DNA from: JAHFUA01 sp963733935
GTDB lineage: Bacteria > Acidobacteriota > Terriglobia > Terriglobales > Acidobacteriaceae
NCBI GenBank assembly: GCA_963733935.1
Contig: CAVTEQ010000016.1
Coordinates: forward strand, 1-64,000
DNA: 64,000 nt
Direction: 5' to 3'
Shown here: positions 20,519-31,093 of the stretch, one piece after another
How positions within the stretch are numbered: the stretch's first letter is position 1
Layout: every line of letters starts with the position of its first letter
Position numbers and translations under genes: made by a program
The notes under the pieces: model-generated
Seen by the model: only the letters and a program-made list of their open reading frames with translations
The model's database searches: none
Told to the model about the DNA's origin: nothing

Positions 20519-20632
20519 GGCTCTTTGCTGTTGGCTTTTGGCTATTGGCTTCGAATCGAGCTGGCCAAAAGCCAATAGCTAAGAGCCAAAAGCGAGTTTC
20601 TAATCCGCGTCTTTCCGCGCTAATCCGCGGTG
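20519..20632. repeat. Hairpin repeat between ilvD and ilvB (family C-like arms plus a family B half)
   Basis: Left arm 20521-20552 (GTTGGCTTTTGGCTATTGGC) and right arm 20561-20595 are inverted and internally repetitive. They are followed by TAATCCGCG-type units (20600-20632), half of a family B element. It fills nearly the whole ilvD-ilvB gap. Confidence 0.75.
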
Positions 20633-20641
20633 AGGAACGGA

Positions 20642-22383
20642 ATGAAGGTGACAGCCATGACCAAGACCGGCAGCGAGATCATTTGGGAATGCCTGGTGCG
20701 CCAGGGCGTGAAGCACGTCTTCGGCTATCCCGGCGGAGCGATTCTGCCCGCGTATGACGCGATGACGCGTTATCCCATCCACCACATACTGGTGCGGCAC
20801 GAGCAAGGCGCCACGCACATGGCCGATGGCTATGCGCGGGCCGGCGGTGGCGTGGGCGTTGCCATTGCCACCTCCGGTCCCGGGGCGACCAACATGGTCA
20901 CCGGCATTGCCACGGCGATGATGGATTCCTCGCCCATCGTGTGCATCACCGGGCAGGTAGGCAGCAAGCTCATCGGCTACGACGCCTTCCAGGAAACCGA
21001 CATCACCGGCGTCACCCTGCCGATCACCAAGCACAATTACCTGGTCACGCGCCCGGACGAAGTCGCGCGCACCGTTCGCGAAGCGTTCTACATCGCGGCC
21101 TCGGGGCGGCCGGGGCCGGTGCTGATCGACATCACCAAGGACGCGCAGCAGAGCTCCTGCGAGTTCGAGTGGGAAGCGGCGGCGCCGCAACTGCCGGGAT
21201 ATCGTCCTGACCTTTCGCCGGAGCCCGCGGATTACGATCAGGCGCTCAAGCTGATCAACAGCGCACAGCGGCCCGTGATCCTGGCCGGCCACGGCGTGAT
21301 TATTTCCGGCGCCATGCACGTGCTCCGCAACTTTGCCGAGAAGAGCGGCATTCCGGTTGCGCCTACGTTGCTCGGCCTGGGCTGCTTCCCGGCGTCGCAT
21401 CCGCTGAACCTCGGCATGATGGGCATGCACGGCGAAGCCTGGGTCAACAAGGCCATTCAGGAAGCCGACCTGCTGCTGGCGCTTCGGCATGCGCTTCGAC
21501 GACCGCGTCACCGGCAACACCAAGACCTATGCGCCGACGGCGAAGAAGATCCACGTGGAGATCGATCCCGCGGAGATCAACAAAAACATCAAGGTGGACG
21601 TGGGCGCTGGTGGGCGATCTGCGTGAAGTGTTGCAGCACCTGCTGCCTGACGTGGAAGCGGTCGACCGCTCCGACTGGCGGCAGCACATCGACGAGCTTA
21701 AGGGCGATTCGGCGGTGCGCGACATCCAGAACCTGCCCGACGACGGCCATCTCTACGCCGCGCACGTCATCAACGACCTGTGGCGCGAGACCCGCGGCGG
21801 CGCGCTGGTGGTCACCGACGTGGGCCAGCACCAGATGTGGGAAGCGCAGTACTACCATCACGAGCAGCCGCGCTCGCTCATCACCTCGGGCGGCCTCGGG
21901 ACGATGGGCTTCGCGGTGCCGGCGGCCATCGGCGCCAAGTTCGCGCGCCCCGATGCCGAAGTGTGGGCGGTGGTCGGCGATGGCGGCTTCCAGATGACCA
22001 TGGCCGAGCTGGCCACCATGGTGCAGGAGAAGATCGACGTCAAGATCGCCATCATCAACAACGGCTACCTCGGCATGGTGCGGCAGTGGCAGGAATTCTT
22101 CTACGATCGCCGCTACGCCGCGACCCCGCTGACGAGCCCGGATTTCGTCAAGCTGGCGGAGGCATTCGGCATTCGTGCCCACGGGGTGAAGAAGCGCGGG
22201 GATGTGCTGCCGACCATCCGCGACGCCCGCGAGCACCGCGGCCCGGTGCTGATCGACTTCCAGGTGGAGCAGGAAGACACGGTTTACCCGATGGTGCCGG
22301 CAGGCGCCGACCTGCACAACATGATTCGCCGTCCCAACCCCATCGTGGAGACGGCCGCAGGACGCATAAAGGAAGACGCGTGA
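20642..22383 (+). CDS. ilvB: Acetolactate synthase, large (catalytic) subunit
   Basis: About 580 residues after repair. A ThDP-dependent enzyme condensing two pyruvates, or pyruvate with 2-ketobutyrate. Seen: GYPGGAILPAYD and the catalytic glutamate in VRHEQGATHMADGYAR; the FAD-binding middle domain; and the ThDP motif starting GDGGFQMTMAEL and ending NNGYLGMVRQWQ. Two single-base insertions, near 21482 (inside LLLAFGMRFDDR) and 21604 (inside KVDVALVGDL), break the frame. Start ATG 20642 has GAGGA five bases upstream. Four bases separate its stop from ilvN. Confidence 0.92.
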
Positions 22384-22387
22384 CCCC

Positions 22388-22951
22388 ATGCTGCATACAT
22401 TCGTCGTTTACGTGGAAAACAAGCCGGGTGTGCTGAACCGGGTGGCTTCGCTGTTCCGGCGGCGCGCCTTCAACATCGAGTCGCTGACCGTCGGCCACAC
22501 CGACAAGGCTGGCATCTCGCGCATGACCATCGTCGTCGATACCGACGAGCAGGGCGCCAAGCGCGCCGAGGCCAACCTCTACAAGCTGGTCAACGTGCTG
22601 CTGGTGAACAACGTGACCGGCATGCCAACGGTCTCGCGCGACCTCGCGATGATTAAAGTCGGGGCCACGCCCGAGACGCGCTCACACGTGCTGCAGCTGG
22701 TACAGGTTTTCCGCGCGCGCGTGGTGGACGTGGCGCCGGAGTCGCTGATCGTGGAGATCACCGGCACCGAGGATAAAATCGACAGCCTGCTGGAGATGCT
22801 GCGTCCGTTCGGCGTGCTGGAGATGGTGCGCACCGGGCGCGTAGCCATGTCGCGCGGCGCCAAGAGTGCGGCGGCTGCCGTCGGAGGAATGGCGGAGCTG
22901 GCTATCCCGCCGGAGATGCGCGACGAGGACGACGTTTCGTATTCGGTATGA
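22388..22951 (+). CDS. ilvN: Acetolactate synthase, small (regulatory) subunit
   Basis: 187 residues. An N-terminal ACT domain (residues 1-80, opening HTFVVYVENKPGVLNRVASLFRR... with the family's FNIESL) is followed by the C-terminal ALS_ss domain. It binds valine and confers feedback inhibition on the IlvB catalytic subunit, with which it is nearly contiguous. Length is slightly above the usual 160-170 residues because of an alanine-rich tail after residue 160. No frame break. Confidence 0.92.
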   Translation: MLHTFVVYVENKPGVLNRVASLFRRRAFNIESLTVGHTDKAGISRMTIVVDTDEQGAKRAEANLYKLVNVLLVNNVTGMPTVSRDLAMIKVGATPETRSHVLQLVQVFRARVVDVAPESLIVEITGTEDKIDSLLEMLRPFGVLEMVRTGRVAMSRGAKSAAAAVGGMAELAIPPEMRDEDDVSYSV

Positions 22952-22959
22952 AACTTCTA

Positions 22960-23130
22960 ACCGCGGATTTGCGCGGATAGACGCGGATGGAAATCAAAAC
23001 GCCGAGACGCCGAGGGCGCTGAGAATTTGATTTTCTTTTGCGCGATACAAATCAGTTCCTCGGCGTACTTTGCGTCTCGGCGGTGTTCTTGGTTTTAATC
23101 CGTGTGTATCTGCGTTAATCCGCGGTAGGC
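22960..23130. repeat. Nested hairpin: family B arms enclosing a family A element, between ilvN and ilvC
   Basis: Outer arms are CCGCGGAT/ACGCGGATGG on the left (22961-22990) and AATCCGTG...TTAATCCGCGGT on the right (23096-23128). The inner arms are ACGCCGAGACGCCGAGG (left) and CCTCGGCG...GTCTCGGCGG (right). The whole can fold into one long imperfect hairpin of about 170 bases. Confidence 0.8.
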
Positions 23131-23156
23131 GGTTCCCAAAACAGAAAGGACTCATC

Positions 23157-24203
<1,047 letters not shown>

Positions 24204-24211
24204 TTTGTAGT

Positions 24212-24315
24212 CGATGTGACGGTGCCCCACGTCTGCCCGACTTTGGCAGATGTGGGATTTTTCATCTCACGAATACAAATACCCACATCTGCCAACTGCA
24301 GGCAGATGTGGGGCA
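24212..24315. repeat. Family F hairpin repeat between convergent ilvC and the iorB-type gene
   Basis: Left half GTGCCCCACGTCTGCC with its own GGCAGATGTGGG hairpin; right half CCCACATCTGCC followed by GGCAGATGTGGGGCACC. The halves are inverted copies. Related GGTGGGGCACCC sequence occurs at 52965-52985. It may serve as a bidirectional terminator. Confidence 0.75.
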
Positions 24316-24318
24316 CCC

Positions 24319-26532
24319 TCAAGTTTGTTCCTGAAGTTTGATCGGCAGGCGCCGCACGCGCTTGCTCGTGGCTGCGAAGATGGCGTTGGTCACCGCGGGC
24401 GCGATGGCCGGCACCGGAGGCTCGCCCATTCCGCCGGGAGAAGCGGTGCTGGGTATGATGTGAACTTCCACCTGGGGCATCTGGTTGATGCGCAGCACCG
24501 GGTAGTTATCGAAATTGCTCTGCTGGACGCGGCCGTGGTCGACGGTGATCTCTCCGTAAAGCGCCGCCGAGAGGCCGAAGACGATTCCGCCTTCCACCTG
24601 CGCCGCTACCATGTCGGGATTCACCGCCTGCCCGCAGTCCACCGCAGCCACCACTCGCTCCACACGCACAGAAGCCAGAGCTGACGGAAACTTCCGCGAC
24701 ATACGCGACGTAAGTTCCCCAGCCGAAAACGGCGGCCACACCGCGGCCACGTCCCGGCGGAAGCGCGCTGCCCCACTTTGCTTTTTCGGCAGCCAGGTCA
24801 AGAACGCGAAGCAGGCGCGCAGGGTCGACTCTCTCTGGATTGGCTTGCCCGGCAGCGGTCGCGCCGATCAACTCACGGCGCAGCGAGAGAGGATCCTTTC
24901 CGGCTGCGGCGGCTAGTTCGTCAATGAACGACTGCACCACGAAAGTGTTGAACGTGAGATCGACGGCGCGCCACCAGCCGCGCGGTACTGCCGAGGGCAC
25001 GTGGGTGTAGTCGATGCGGAAATTCGGCACCGTACCAGCCGCCATCCCCGGCCCGACGATCTGCACCCCGCCGGCATCGGGCGACACCTGTCCTTCGTAA
25101 AACAAGTCGACCGATGGTGAGGCGAGATGGTGCCACCACGCGGCGACGCGGTTTTGATCGTCCAGCGCGCCGCGCATGCGGTGATAGGTGGCCGGACGAT
25201 AGTAATCGTGCGCGATGTCGTCCTCGCGCGTCCACACGACTTTCACCGGCGCATTCACGGCGCGCGAAATCAGCGCCGCTTCCACCGGGAAATCGATATT
25301 CAGCCTGCGCCCGAAGCCGCCACCGAGCAGGGTGATGTGGATGGTGATTGCCGAGTTCGGGCAGGCCGAGCGCCATCTTGAGCGCCGCCTGCACGCCTGA
25401 CGGATTCTGGATCGGTCCCCAGATCTTCGCAACGGCCGTCGCGCACCAGCGCCGTGCAGTTGGGCGGTTCCATCGGTGCGTGCGACAGGAATGGCAGCTC
25501 GTAGACTGCTTCGACCTTGCGCGCGGAGCGCTCGAACGCCGCGGCAGCATCGCCGTCATTGCGCACGACCTGCCCCGGACGCGAAACAGCCTCCTGAAAT
25601 GCAGCGCGCATTCCAGCCGTGCTTTCCGAGGCTGCCGGGCCTTCGTCCCAGTTGACTTCGAGTGCGCGCCGCCCCTTCATCGCCGCCCATGTTGAGTCGG
25701 CAACGACGGCCACGCCTCCCCACAAGAAGTGCTGGTGTCCTGCGGCGCCGGGCTTGCCTTCGAACGGGATGGGCAGCTCCGGCCGCGGAACCTCGACTAC
25801 CTGTCGCACGCCGGCAATTTTCTTCGCGGCATCGGCGTTGAAGCTCTTCACTCGTCCGCCGAACACCGCAGGCCGCGCGATGGTCGCGTACATCATGCCG
25901 GGAACAGTGAGGTCAAGTCCGTATATCGCCGTGCCGGTGACAATGCGAGGGCCATCCACACGCGCGACCGCCGTGCCCACGATGCGAAAGTCTTGCGCGC
26001 TCTTGAGCGGCGGATCCTGGGGAACGGGCATGGTTGCGGCTTTCGCGGCGAGCTCACCGTAGCTCAAGCGGCGTCCACTGGACGCGTGCATCACCACGCC
26101 CTCGCGCGCCGCGCATTCAGAAACCGGAACCTGCCATTTCTCAGCCGCTGCGGCGATCAACATTTCGCGCGCGGCTGCGCCCGCCTTGCGCAGCATGGGC
26201 CACGACTGGCGCACGCTGCCGCTGCCGCCGGTGATCTGGTTTCCGTACTTCGGATCGAGGTCGGCCTGCACGATGCGCACGCGCGACCAGTCCGCCTCCA
26301 GTTCTTCGGCGAGGATCATCGCCAGCGAAGTGCGCACGCCCTGTCCCATCTCGGAGCGCGCTACCGTCAGGCTGATGTCACCCGAGGGATCGATCTTGAG
26401 CCAGGTGTTGGGCGTGATGGCCGGCGGCTTGTCTTCGGCGGAGAGCGGCAGATAGAAGGAGAGCACAAGCCCCGCTGCGCCGGCAGCGCTCACCTGCAGA
26501 AACTCGCGGCGGCTGATGGCGGGCGAACTCAT
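24319..26532 (-). CDS. iorB: Molybdopterin-binding subunit of an isoquinoline 1-oxidoreductase-like hydroxylase
   Basis: About 735 residues after repair. It starts with a twin-arginine signal, SRREFLQVSAAGAAGLVLSF, so the folded enzyme is exported by Tat. Family signatures: RSEMGQGVRTSLAMILAEEL, GGSGSVRQSW, LGGGFGRRLN, PRGWWRAVD, DCGQAVNPD and GGMGEPPVP near the end. Three inserted bases break it, near 25427, 25357 and 24680. It overlaps the 2Fe-2S subunit gene (ATGA). The pair forms an aldehyde- or N-heterocycle-oxidising molybdenum hydroxylase; the natural substrate is not predictable. Confidence 0.85.
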
Positions 26533-26990
26533 AATTTCGCTCCAGCCGCGCGATGGACTGCACGTCGAATCCGCTGATACGTCCCGCAGCGGCAGATGTG
26601 CTGGCCGAGCACTTCGTCGATGTCCGCGTCGGTCGGCTGCGGTTTGGCGGCCAGCAACGCTGCCGCGCTCATGATCATGCCGGCCTGGCAATATCCGCAC
26701 TGCGGGACTTGTTCGGCGAGCCAGGCTTGCTGCACGGGATGGCGGCCGTCCGGCGATAGACCCTCGATCGTGGTGATCTTCTTCTCGCCGACGCGTGAAA
26801 TGGGCGTGACGCAGGCACGCGCCGCGACGCCATCTAAATGCACGGTGCAGGAGCCGCACAGCGCCACGCCGCAGCCAAACTTTGTGCCCGTCAGGTGCAG
26901 CAGGTCGCGCAGGGCCCACAGCAGCGGCATCTCGGGATCGGCATCGACGGTGCGGCGCTGGCCGTTGACGGTGAGGTTGTAGGTCGCCAT
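26529..26990 (-). CDS. iorA: 2Fe-2S subunit of an isoquinoline 1-oxidoreductase-like hydroxylase
   Basis: 153 residues. Two ferredoxin-type clusters: the plant-type site with GCGVALCGSC and a fourth cysteine later (ARACVTP), and the all-helical C-terminal site CGYCQAGM...CRCGTYQR. It passes electrons from the molybdenum site in the partner subunit to an acceptor. It has no signal peptide, as expected for co-export with its Tat-bearing partner. It lies upstream of and overlaps the large subunit gene. Divergent from the tautomerase gene, with about 120 bases of shared promoter space. Confidence 0.9.
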   Translation of the reverse strand: MATYNLTVNGQRRTVDADPEMPLLWALRDLLHLTGTKFGCGVALCGSCTVHLDGVAARACVTPISRVGEKKITTIEGLSPDGRHPVQQAWLAEQVPQCGYCQAGMIMSAAALLAAKPQPTDADIDEVLGQHICRCGTYQRIRRAVHRAAGAKL

Positions 26991-27113
26991 CTGCTGATTC
27001 GACGGGCGGACGTGGACTATGTTAGCCGCGCCCCTTCAAAACAGGGGCAGCGACGCTCCATCCCACCGAGTACTGTAAGATGACGGCCATCAATCCGACG
27101 AAAGGACGCCGCC

Positions 27114-27497
27114 ATGCCACTGGTGCGAATTTCGCTGATGAAAGGCAAGCCGCCGGGCTTTGGGAAAAAGGTGGGTGAGGTGGTCTATCGAGCCATGCTG
27201 GACACCATCAATGTCCCGGCCAAAGACAACTTCCAGATCATCACCGAGCACGACCGCGACAGCCTGATCTACGACCCCAGCTATCTCGACATTTCTCGAA
27301 CCGACGGGGTGATCATTATCCAGATAACGCTCAACGAAGGCCGCACGCTGGAACTCAAGAAAGCTTTTTTTAAAGCGGTCGCCGAGCGGCTGAATAAGGA
27401 GCTTGGCGTTCGCACCGAAGACGTATTCATCGGCCTGGTGGAAGTGAAGAAGGAGAACTGGTCATTCGGCAACGGCATCGCGCAGTACGCGCCATAG
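27114..27497 (+). CDS. Tautomerase family protein
   Basis: 127 residues. Pro2 directly follows Met, and becomes the N-terminal catalytic proline of the tautomerase superfamily. At 127 residues it corresponds to the fused two-unit beta-alpha-beta forms, not the 60-residue 4-oxalocrotonate type. The sequence ELGVRTEDVFIGLVEVKKENWSFGNG is typical of the second unit. The substrate is unknown. GAAAGGA lies about 8 bases before the start, and TAAGAT further upstream could be a -10 box. Confidence 0.8.
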   Translation: MPLVRISLMKGKPPGFGKKVGEVVYRAMLDTINVPAKDNFQIITEHDRDSLIYDPSYLDISRTDGVIIIQITLNEGRTLELKKAFFKAVAERLNKELGVRTEDVFIGLVEVKKENWSFGNGIAQYAP

Positions 27498-27848
27498 TCA
27501 ATCCCGCAACCCTCGCCGAATCAATGTTCTGCGGGGGCAACCTGGGTTGAGCAACCTCGATCTTACTTAACAGACAGATCTTACAAAGAGTGCGAATGAG
27601 GTCGAGGAAGGTCGCAAGCCAGCGGGCTTAGTGACTGGTGAGCTGCGGCTGCCTACTTTAAGTGTGTCCATGCCACCGGCCCCGCGTGGCGCATGTTGTA
27701 ATCGGGCGACGCTAGAGATTCTTACCGCTTCCCGAACATTCTTTCCACCCAATGAAGGCACGTCCTTGCCGGGGCCCGTCTCGATACAAGGGCTTACAAG
27801 ATCTGGCATGCGTATTGCTTTATTTCCATTTGGAGAAGGAGGTAAACC
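27498..27848. other. Non-coding stretch before the PEGA gene
   Basis: About 350 bases. No gene, repeat family or clear promoter is recognisable, except a strong GGAGAAGGAGG ribosome-binding site at its right end for the PEGA gene. Confidence 0.4.
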
Positions 27849-28514
27849 ATGAAAAGAGCACTCCGGAGAATACGTCCACTACTGTGGATAACGCTTCTGA
27901 TTCCCACCGTGCTGCTCGCCCTCGCCGCGTACGCCGAAAACCAGGTTATGGGAGAAATTGAGTTTAGAGCAGACTCCCACATCGCGAAGACATCCGGGGT
28001 CTGGGTTGACGGAGAGTACGTGGGCTACTTAAGGGAACTCAAAGGATCGAAGAAGGTCCTGTTGTTGCCTGGCGACCACGAGATTGCCGTGCGCCAATCC
28101 GGCTATAAAGACTTCACCAAAGACGTTCTTGTCCAGCCCGGGGAGAAGCAAGTCGTTCTCGTAAACATGGAGAAGGCGTCCGCATGGCAGTATCCCGATA
28201 CGAGGGCCGAGGTCAAGATCGAGATCAACCCGTCCCGGGCAGCGGTGTTCATGGACGGTGCTTTCGTGGGGCACGTGGGTGAATTCAAGGGCGCGGGCCG
28301 AGGAATGCTGGTCGCCCCCGGAGCCCATCAAATCAGGGTAGCCCTGCCCGGATACCAGACGTTTGAGACGGACATCAATCCGCTCGCTAATCAGAAGGTC
28401 GTAGTTAAGACTGAGTTGGTCAAGACCGGCGCTCCTCTGGCTGACCCCCTGCGTGAAGTCGGAAACAGGTCAGGGTACATCAGCGTTCGTCGCGCGGGAG
28501 AAGTAGGCAAGTAG
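27849..28514 (+). CDS. Secreted protein with two PEGA domains
   Basis: 221 residues. An N-terminal signal anchor (about residues 8-29) is followed by two PEGA-like repeats: the first with GVWVDGEYVGYL, LLLPGDHEIAV (about 45-105), the second with AAVFMDGAFVGHV, LVAPGAHQIRV (about 125-190). PEGA domains bind or decorate cell-surface structures and are common in acidobacteria. It is preceded by a very strong Shine-Dalgarno sequence, GGAGAAGGAGG. No enzymatic motif. It is followed by its own terminator. Confidence 0.8.
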   Translation: MKRALRRIRPLLWITLLIPTVLLALAAYAENQVMGEIEFRADSHIAKTSGVWVDGEYVGYLRELKGSKKVLLLPGDHEIAVRQSGYKDFTKDVLVQPGEKQVVLVNMEKASAWQYPDTRAEVKIEINPSRAAVFMDGAFVGHVGEFKGAGRGMLVAPGAHQIRVALPGYQTFETDINPLANQKVVVKTELVKTGAPLADPLREVGNRSGYISVRRAGEVGK

Positions 28515-28533
28515 AGATTCTCTGACGAAACCT

Positions 28534-28567
28534 GGGGACGGGCCGCGGTGGCCTGTCCCTTTTCTTG
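28534..28567 (+). terminator. Rho-independent terminator after the PEGA gene
   Basis: GGGACGGGCC and GGCCTGTCCC pair (one G-U) around a short loop, followed by TTTTCTT, 20 bases after the stop. Confidence 0.85.
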
Positions 28568-28647
28568 TGCCCTTCTTGCCGCACGCGAAGCCCGACTGCT
28601 GAGTGCTGACGGAAACACGGTAGAATCTCAGGCTTCAGAGGAATCCC

Positions 28648-29994
28648 ATGCCTGACAACAACAGCAACGGGTCCAGCGACCACGTTTTCGGCTTCCATAC
28701 CCGCGCCTTGCACGCGGGACAGCGCCCGGACTCGGATACCGGCGCGCGCGCCGTGCCCATCTACCAGACTACGTCCTATGTCTTCGAAGACACCGAGCAC
28801 GCGGCGGCGCTCTTCAACCTGCAGCGCTTCGGGAACATCTACACGCGCATCATGAATCCGACTACCGCTGTCTTCGAAGAGCGCATCGCGTCGCTTGAGC
28901 GCGGCGTGGGCGCGCTGGCGGTGGGCAGCGGACAGGCGGCACAGTTCATCGCCATCTCGAGCCTGCTGCAGCAGGGCGACGAGATGGTCGCGGCCAGCAC
29001 GCTCTACGGCGGGACGTACACGCAATTCGACGTGAGCTTCCGGCGGCTGGGCATCAATACCATCTTTGTCGATCCGGACAATCCCGAGAATTTCCGCCGC
29101 GCCATCACCCCGCGCACGCGCCTGCTCTACGCCGAGACCATCGCCAACCCGCGCATGAACGTGCTCGACATCGCCGCCGTCGCCGCAGATCGCGCACGAG
29201 GCCGGCATTCCGCTGGTGATCGACAACACTTTCGCTTCGCCTTATCTCTGCCGGCCCATCGAGCACGGCGCGGACATCGTGCTGCACTCGGCGACGAAAT
29301 TTATCGGCGGGCACGGCACTTCGATCGGCGGGGTGATCGTCGATAGCGGACGCTTCCCCTGGGACAAGGGCGCGTTCCCGCAACTGCTCGAGCCCAGCAA
29401 GGGCTACCACGGCATTCGCTTCTACGAGACGTTCGGCGATTTCGCTTACATCATGAAGGCGCGCGTCGAAGGGCTTGCGCGATTTCGGTCCGGCGCTGAG
29501 CCCGTTCAATTCCTTCCTCTTTCTTCAGGGACTGGAGACGCTGGGCTCTGCGCATGGAGCGCCACACGGAAAACGCGCTGGCAGCGGCGCGCTTTCTGGC
29601 CGAGCATCCGGCGGTGGCGTGGGTCAACCATCCGGGACTGGAATCGAGCCCGTATCACAAGCTGGCGGAGCGATATTTGCCGCTGGGCTGCGGGGCAATC
29701 TTTACTTTCGGCATTCGCGGCGGTCTGGAAGCTGGCCGGACGTTCATCGAGTCGCTGCAGGTGTTCTCCCATCTCGCCAATGTGGGCGATGCGAAGAGCC
29801 TGGTGATTCATCCCGCGTCCACCACGCATCAGCAACTCAGCGACGAGGAAAAAGTCGCCTGTGGCGTGACCAACGACATGATCCGGCTCTCGATTGGCCT
29901 TGAAGATATCGGGGACATCATCTGGGATCTCGACCAGGCGCTGCACGCGTCGCAACTCGCTGGAGAGCGCACTCGGGCTGGAGCGCACGCGTGA
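28648..29994 (+). CDS. metY: O-acetylhomoserine sulfhydrylase (aminocarboxypropyltransferase)
   Basis: About 448 residues after repair. A PLP enzyme of the Cys/Met metabolism family that makes homocysteine from O-acetylhomoserine and sulfide. Seen: ARAVPIYQTTSYVF, YTRIMNPT, VIDNTFASPYL with the PLP aspartate, and the PLP lysine in HSATKFIGGHGT; HPASTTHQQL near the end. The long insertion with KGYHGIRFYETFGDFAY separates MetY from cystathionine gamma-synthase. Three inserted bases, near 29189, 29476 and 29542, give four frame segments. It overlaps the next gene by four bases. TAGAAT at 28621 may be its -10 box. Confidence 0.88.
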
Positions 29995-30532
29995 GCGCGA
30001 GAGCCGCCGACGTTTGCCACTTTGCTCCTGCTGACGGCGTGGCCGGCAACTCGCCGGTCAATCGCAGCCGCTTTGCTACCACCGCGCTCGACCGCCTGCG
30101 GATCCTGGAACGCTATAAGCGGATTGCGATGGTTGGGCTGTCGTCGAATCCATTCCGTCCCAGTCATTTTGCGGCCATCTATCTTCTCGCTGAAGGCTAC
30201 GACGTGATTCCCGTGAATCCGCGTGAGAAGCAGATCCTCGGCAGGCCTTCATACGCCAGCCTGCACGATATTCCCGGTTCGGTCGAAGTGGTGGACATCT
30301 TCCGCGAGTCAGCGGCGTGCCGGCGCTGGTGGATGAGGCCATCGCCATCGGCGCCAAGGTGGTCTGGATGCAGCTTGGCGTGATTCACGAAGCTGCCGCC
30401 GAGAAGGCGCGCAAGGCCGGCCTGGAAGTAGTGATGGACCGCTGCATGAAGATCGAGCACGCGCGCTTCTTCGGCGGGCTCAGCACCATCGGGCTGAATA
30501 CTGGGGTTATCTCTTCGCAGCGCCGGCGGTGA
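29991..30532 (+). CDS. CoA-binding (YccU-type) protein
   Basis: About 180 residues. A Rossmann-like CoA-binding domain with IAMVGLSSNPFRPSH and YDVIPVNPREKQILG, then after the break the family tail: AIAIGAKVVWMQLGV, AGLEVVMDRC and KIEHARFFGGL. One base is missing near 30315 (inside RESAAVPALV). It starts by GTG within the metY stop, so the two are translationally coupled. In related genomes this gene sits between metY and the acetyltransferase gene metX, but no metX follows here. Its function is not established. Confidence 0.8.
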
Positions 30533-30550
30533 GCCGCATCGAGGAACCTC

Positions 30551-30632
30551 CGCAATGAAAACCGCAGAGGACGCTAAGGACGCAGAGGTTCATGCTTATT
30601 GCTCCGCGTCCTCGGCGGTTTTGGTTTCTTCC
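30551..30632. repeat. Family A hairpin repeat, copy 3
   Basis: AAAACCGCAGAGGACGC...GGACGCAGAGG on the left and CCGCGTCCTCGGCGGTTTT on the right form an imperfect hairpin after the CoA-binding gene. Confidence 0.75.
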
Positions 30633-30660
30633 TCACGAATCGAACATTTTCGTGAGCGAT

Positions 30661-30816
30661 CACGTGTCAGGGCACGAGTTTACTCGTGCCGTTGCGACGC
30701 CCCAAGGTTCGGGCTTTAGCCCCTGGCACTTGCCGGCTCACGACCATTACAGGGGCTAAAGCCCGTCATCTTTTTTCGCCTTTTCGGCACGACTAAAAGT
30801 CGTGCCCTGACACGTG
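30661..30816. repeat. Family D nested inverted repeat
   Basis: The outermost arms are a perfect 17-base inverted repeat, CACGTGTCAGGGCACGA and its complement. Inside lies a second inverted pair, GGGCTTTAGCCCCTG and CAGGGGCTAAAGCCC; each outer arm also folds on itself (GGCACGAGTTTACTCGTGCC). The right arm supplies the last codons and stop of the small minus-strand gene beside it. Confidence 0.85.
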
Positions 30817-31070
30817 TTTTCTCACGAAAAAACGCCACAGCGCCAGCGCGAAGGTCACCACCAGCACGACGGCGCTGGCCGGCAATCCTACACGTGCCGC
30901 AGAAACAGGTTGGGCTCGAAGCCGGCGCGCGGATCGAGCCTTCCCAGGCGCGCTTGTATATAGAAGACAAGGCTGCCGACCAGCAGGGAGAGTGGCGCCG
31001 TGAGCGCGGCCGTCACCACCGCCAGCAGGCCGCTCCGTGCGATCGCGCTTGCCCATCCCGTCTTCGCCAC
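30793..31070 (-). CDS. Small two-helix membrane protein, frame-broken
   Basis: About 91 residues after repair. Two hydrophobic segments: LLAVVTAALTAPLSLLVGSLVF and, after a short polar loop, ASAVVLVVTFALALW. It ends FFVRKHVSGHDF, and those last residues are encoded by the arm of the family D repeat. One base is missing near 30893, in the sequence between the two helices. No domain is recognised. It overlaps the divergent start of the next gene by a few tens of bases, so either its start is further downstream or the neighbour starts at 31094. Confidence 0.45.
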
Positions 31071-31080
31071 AGGCTTACGC

Positions 31081-31086
31081 TACAAT
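31081..31086 (+). promoter_or_regulatory. Candidate -10 box for a leaderless transcript
   Basis: TACAAT lies seven bases before the GTG at 31094. Transcription would start at or next to the start codon, and no Shine-Dalgarno sequence is present. No good -35 box is seen at 17 bases. Confidence 0.35.
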
Positions 31087-31093
31087 ACTTGGC

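Noticed and set aside
28621..28647. Strong promoter for metY
   Set aside because: TAGAAT could be a -10 box but no -35-like hexamer lies 15-19 bases upstream, so I mention it only in the gene entry.
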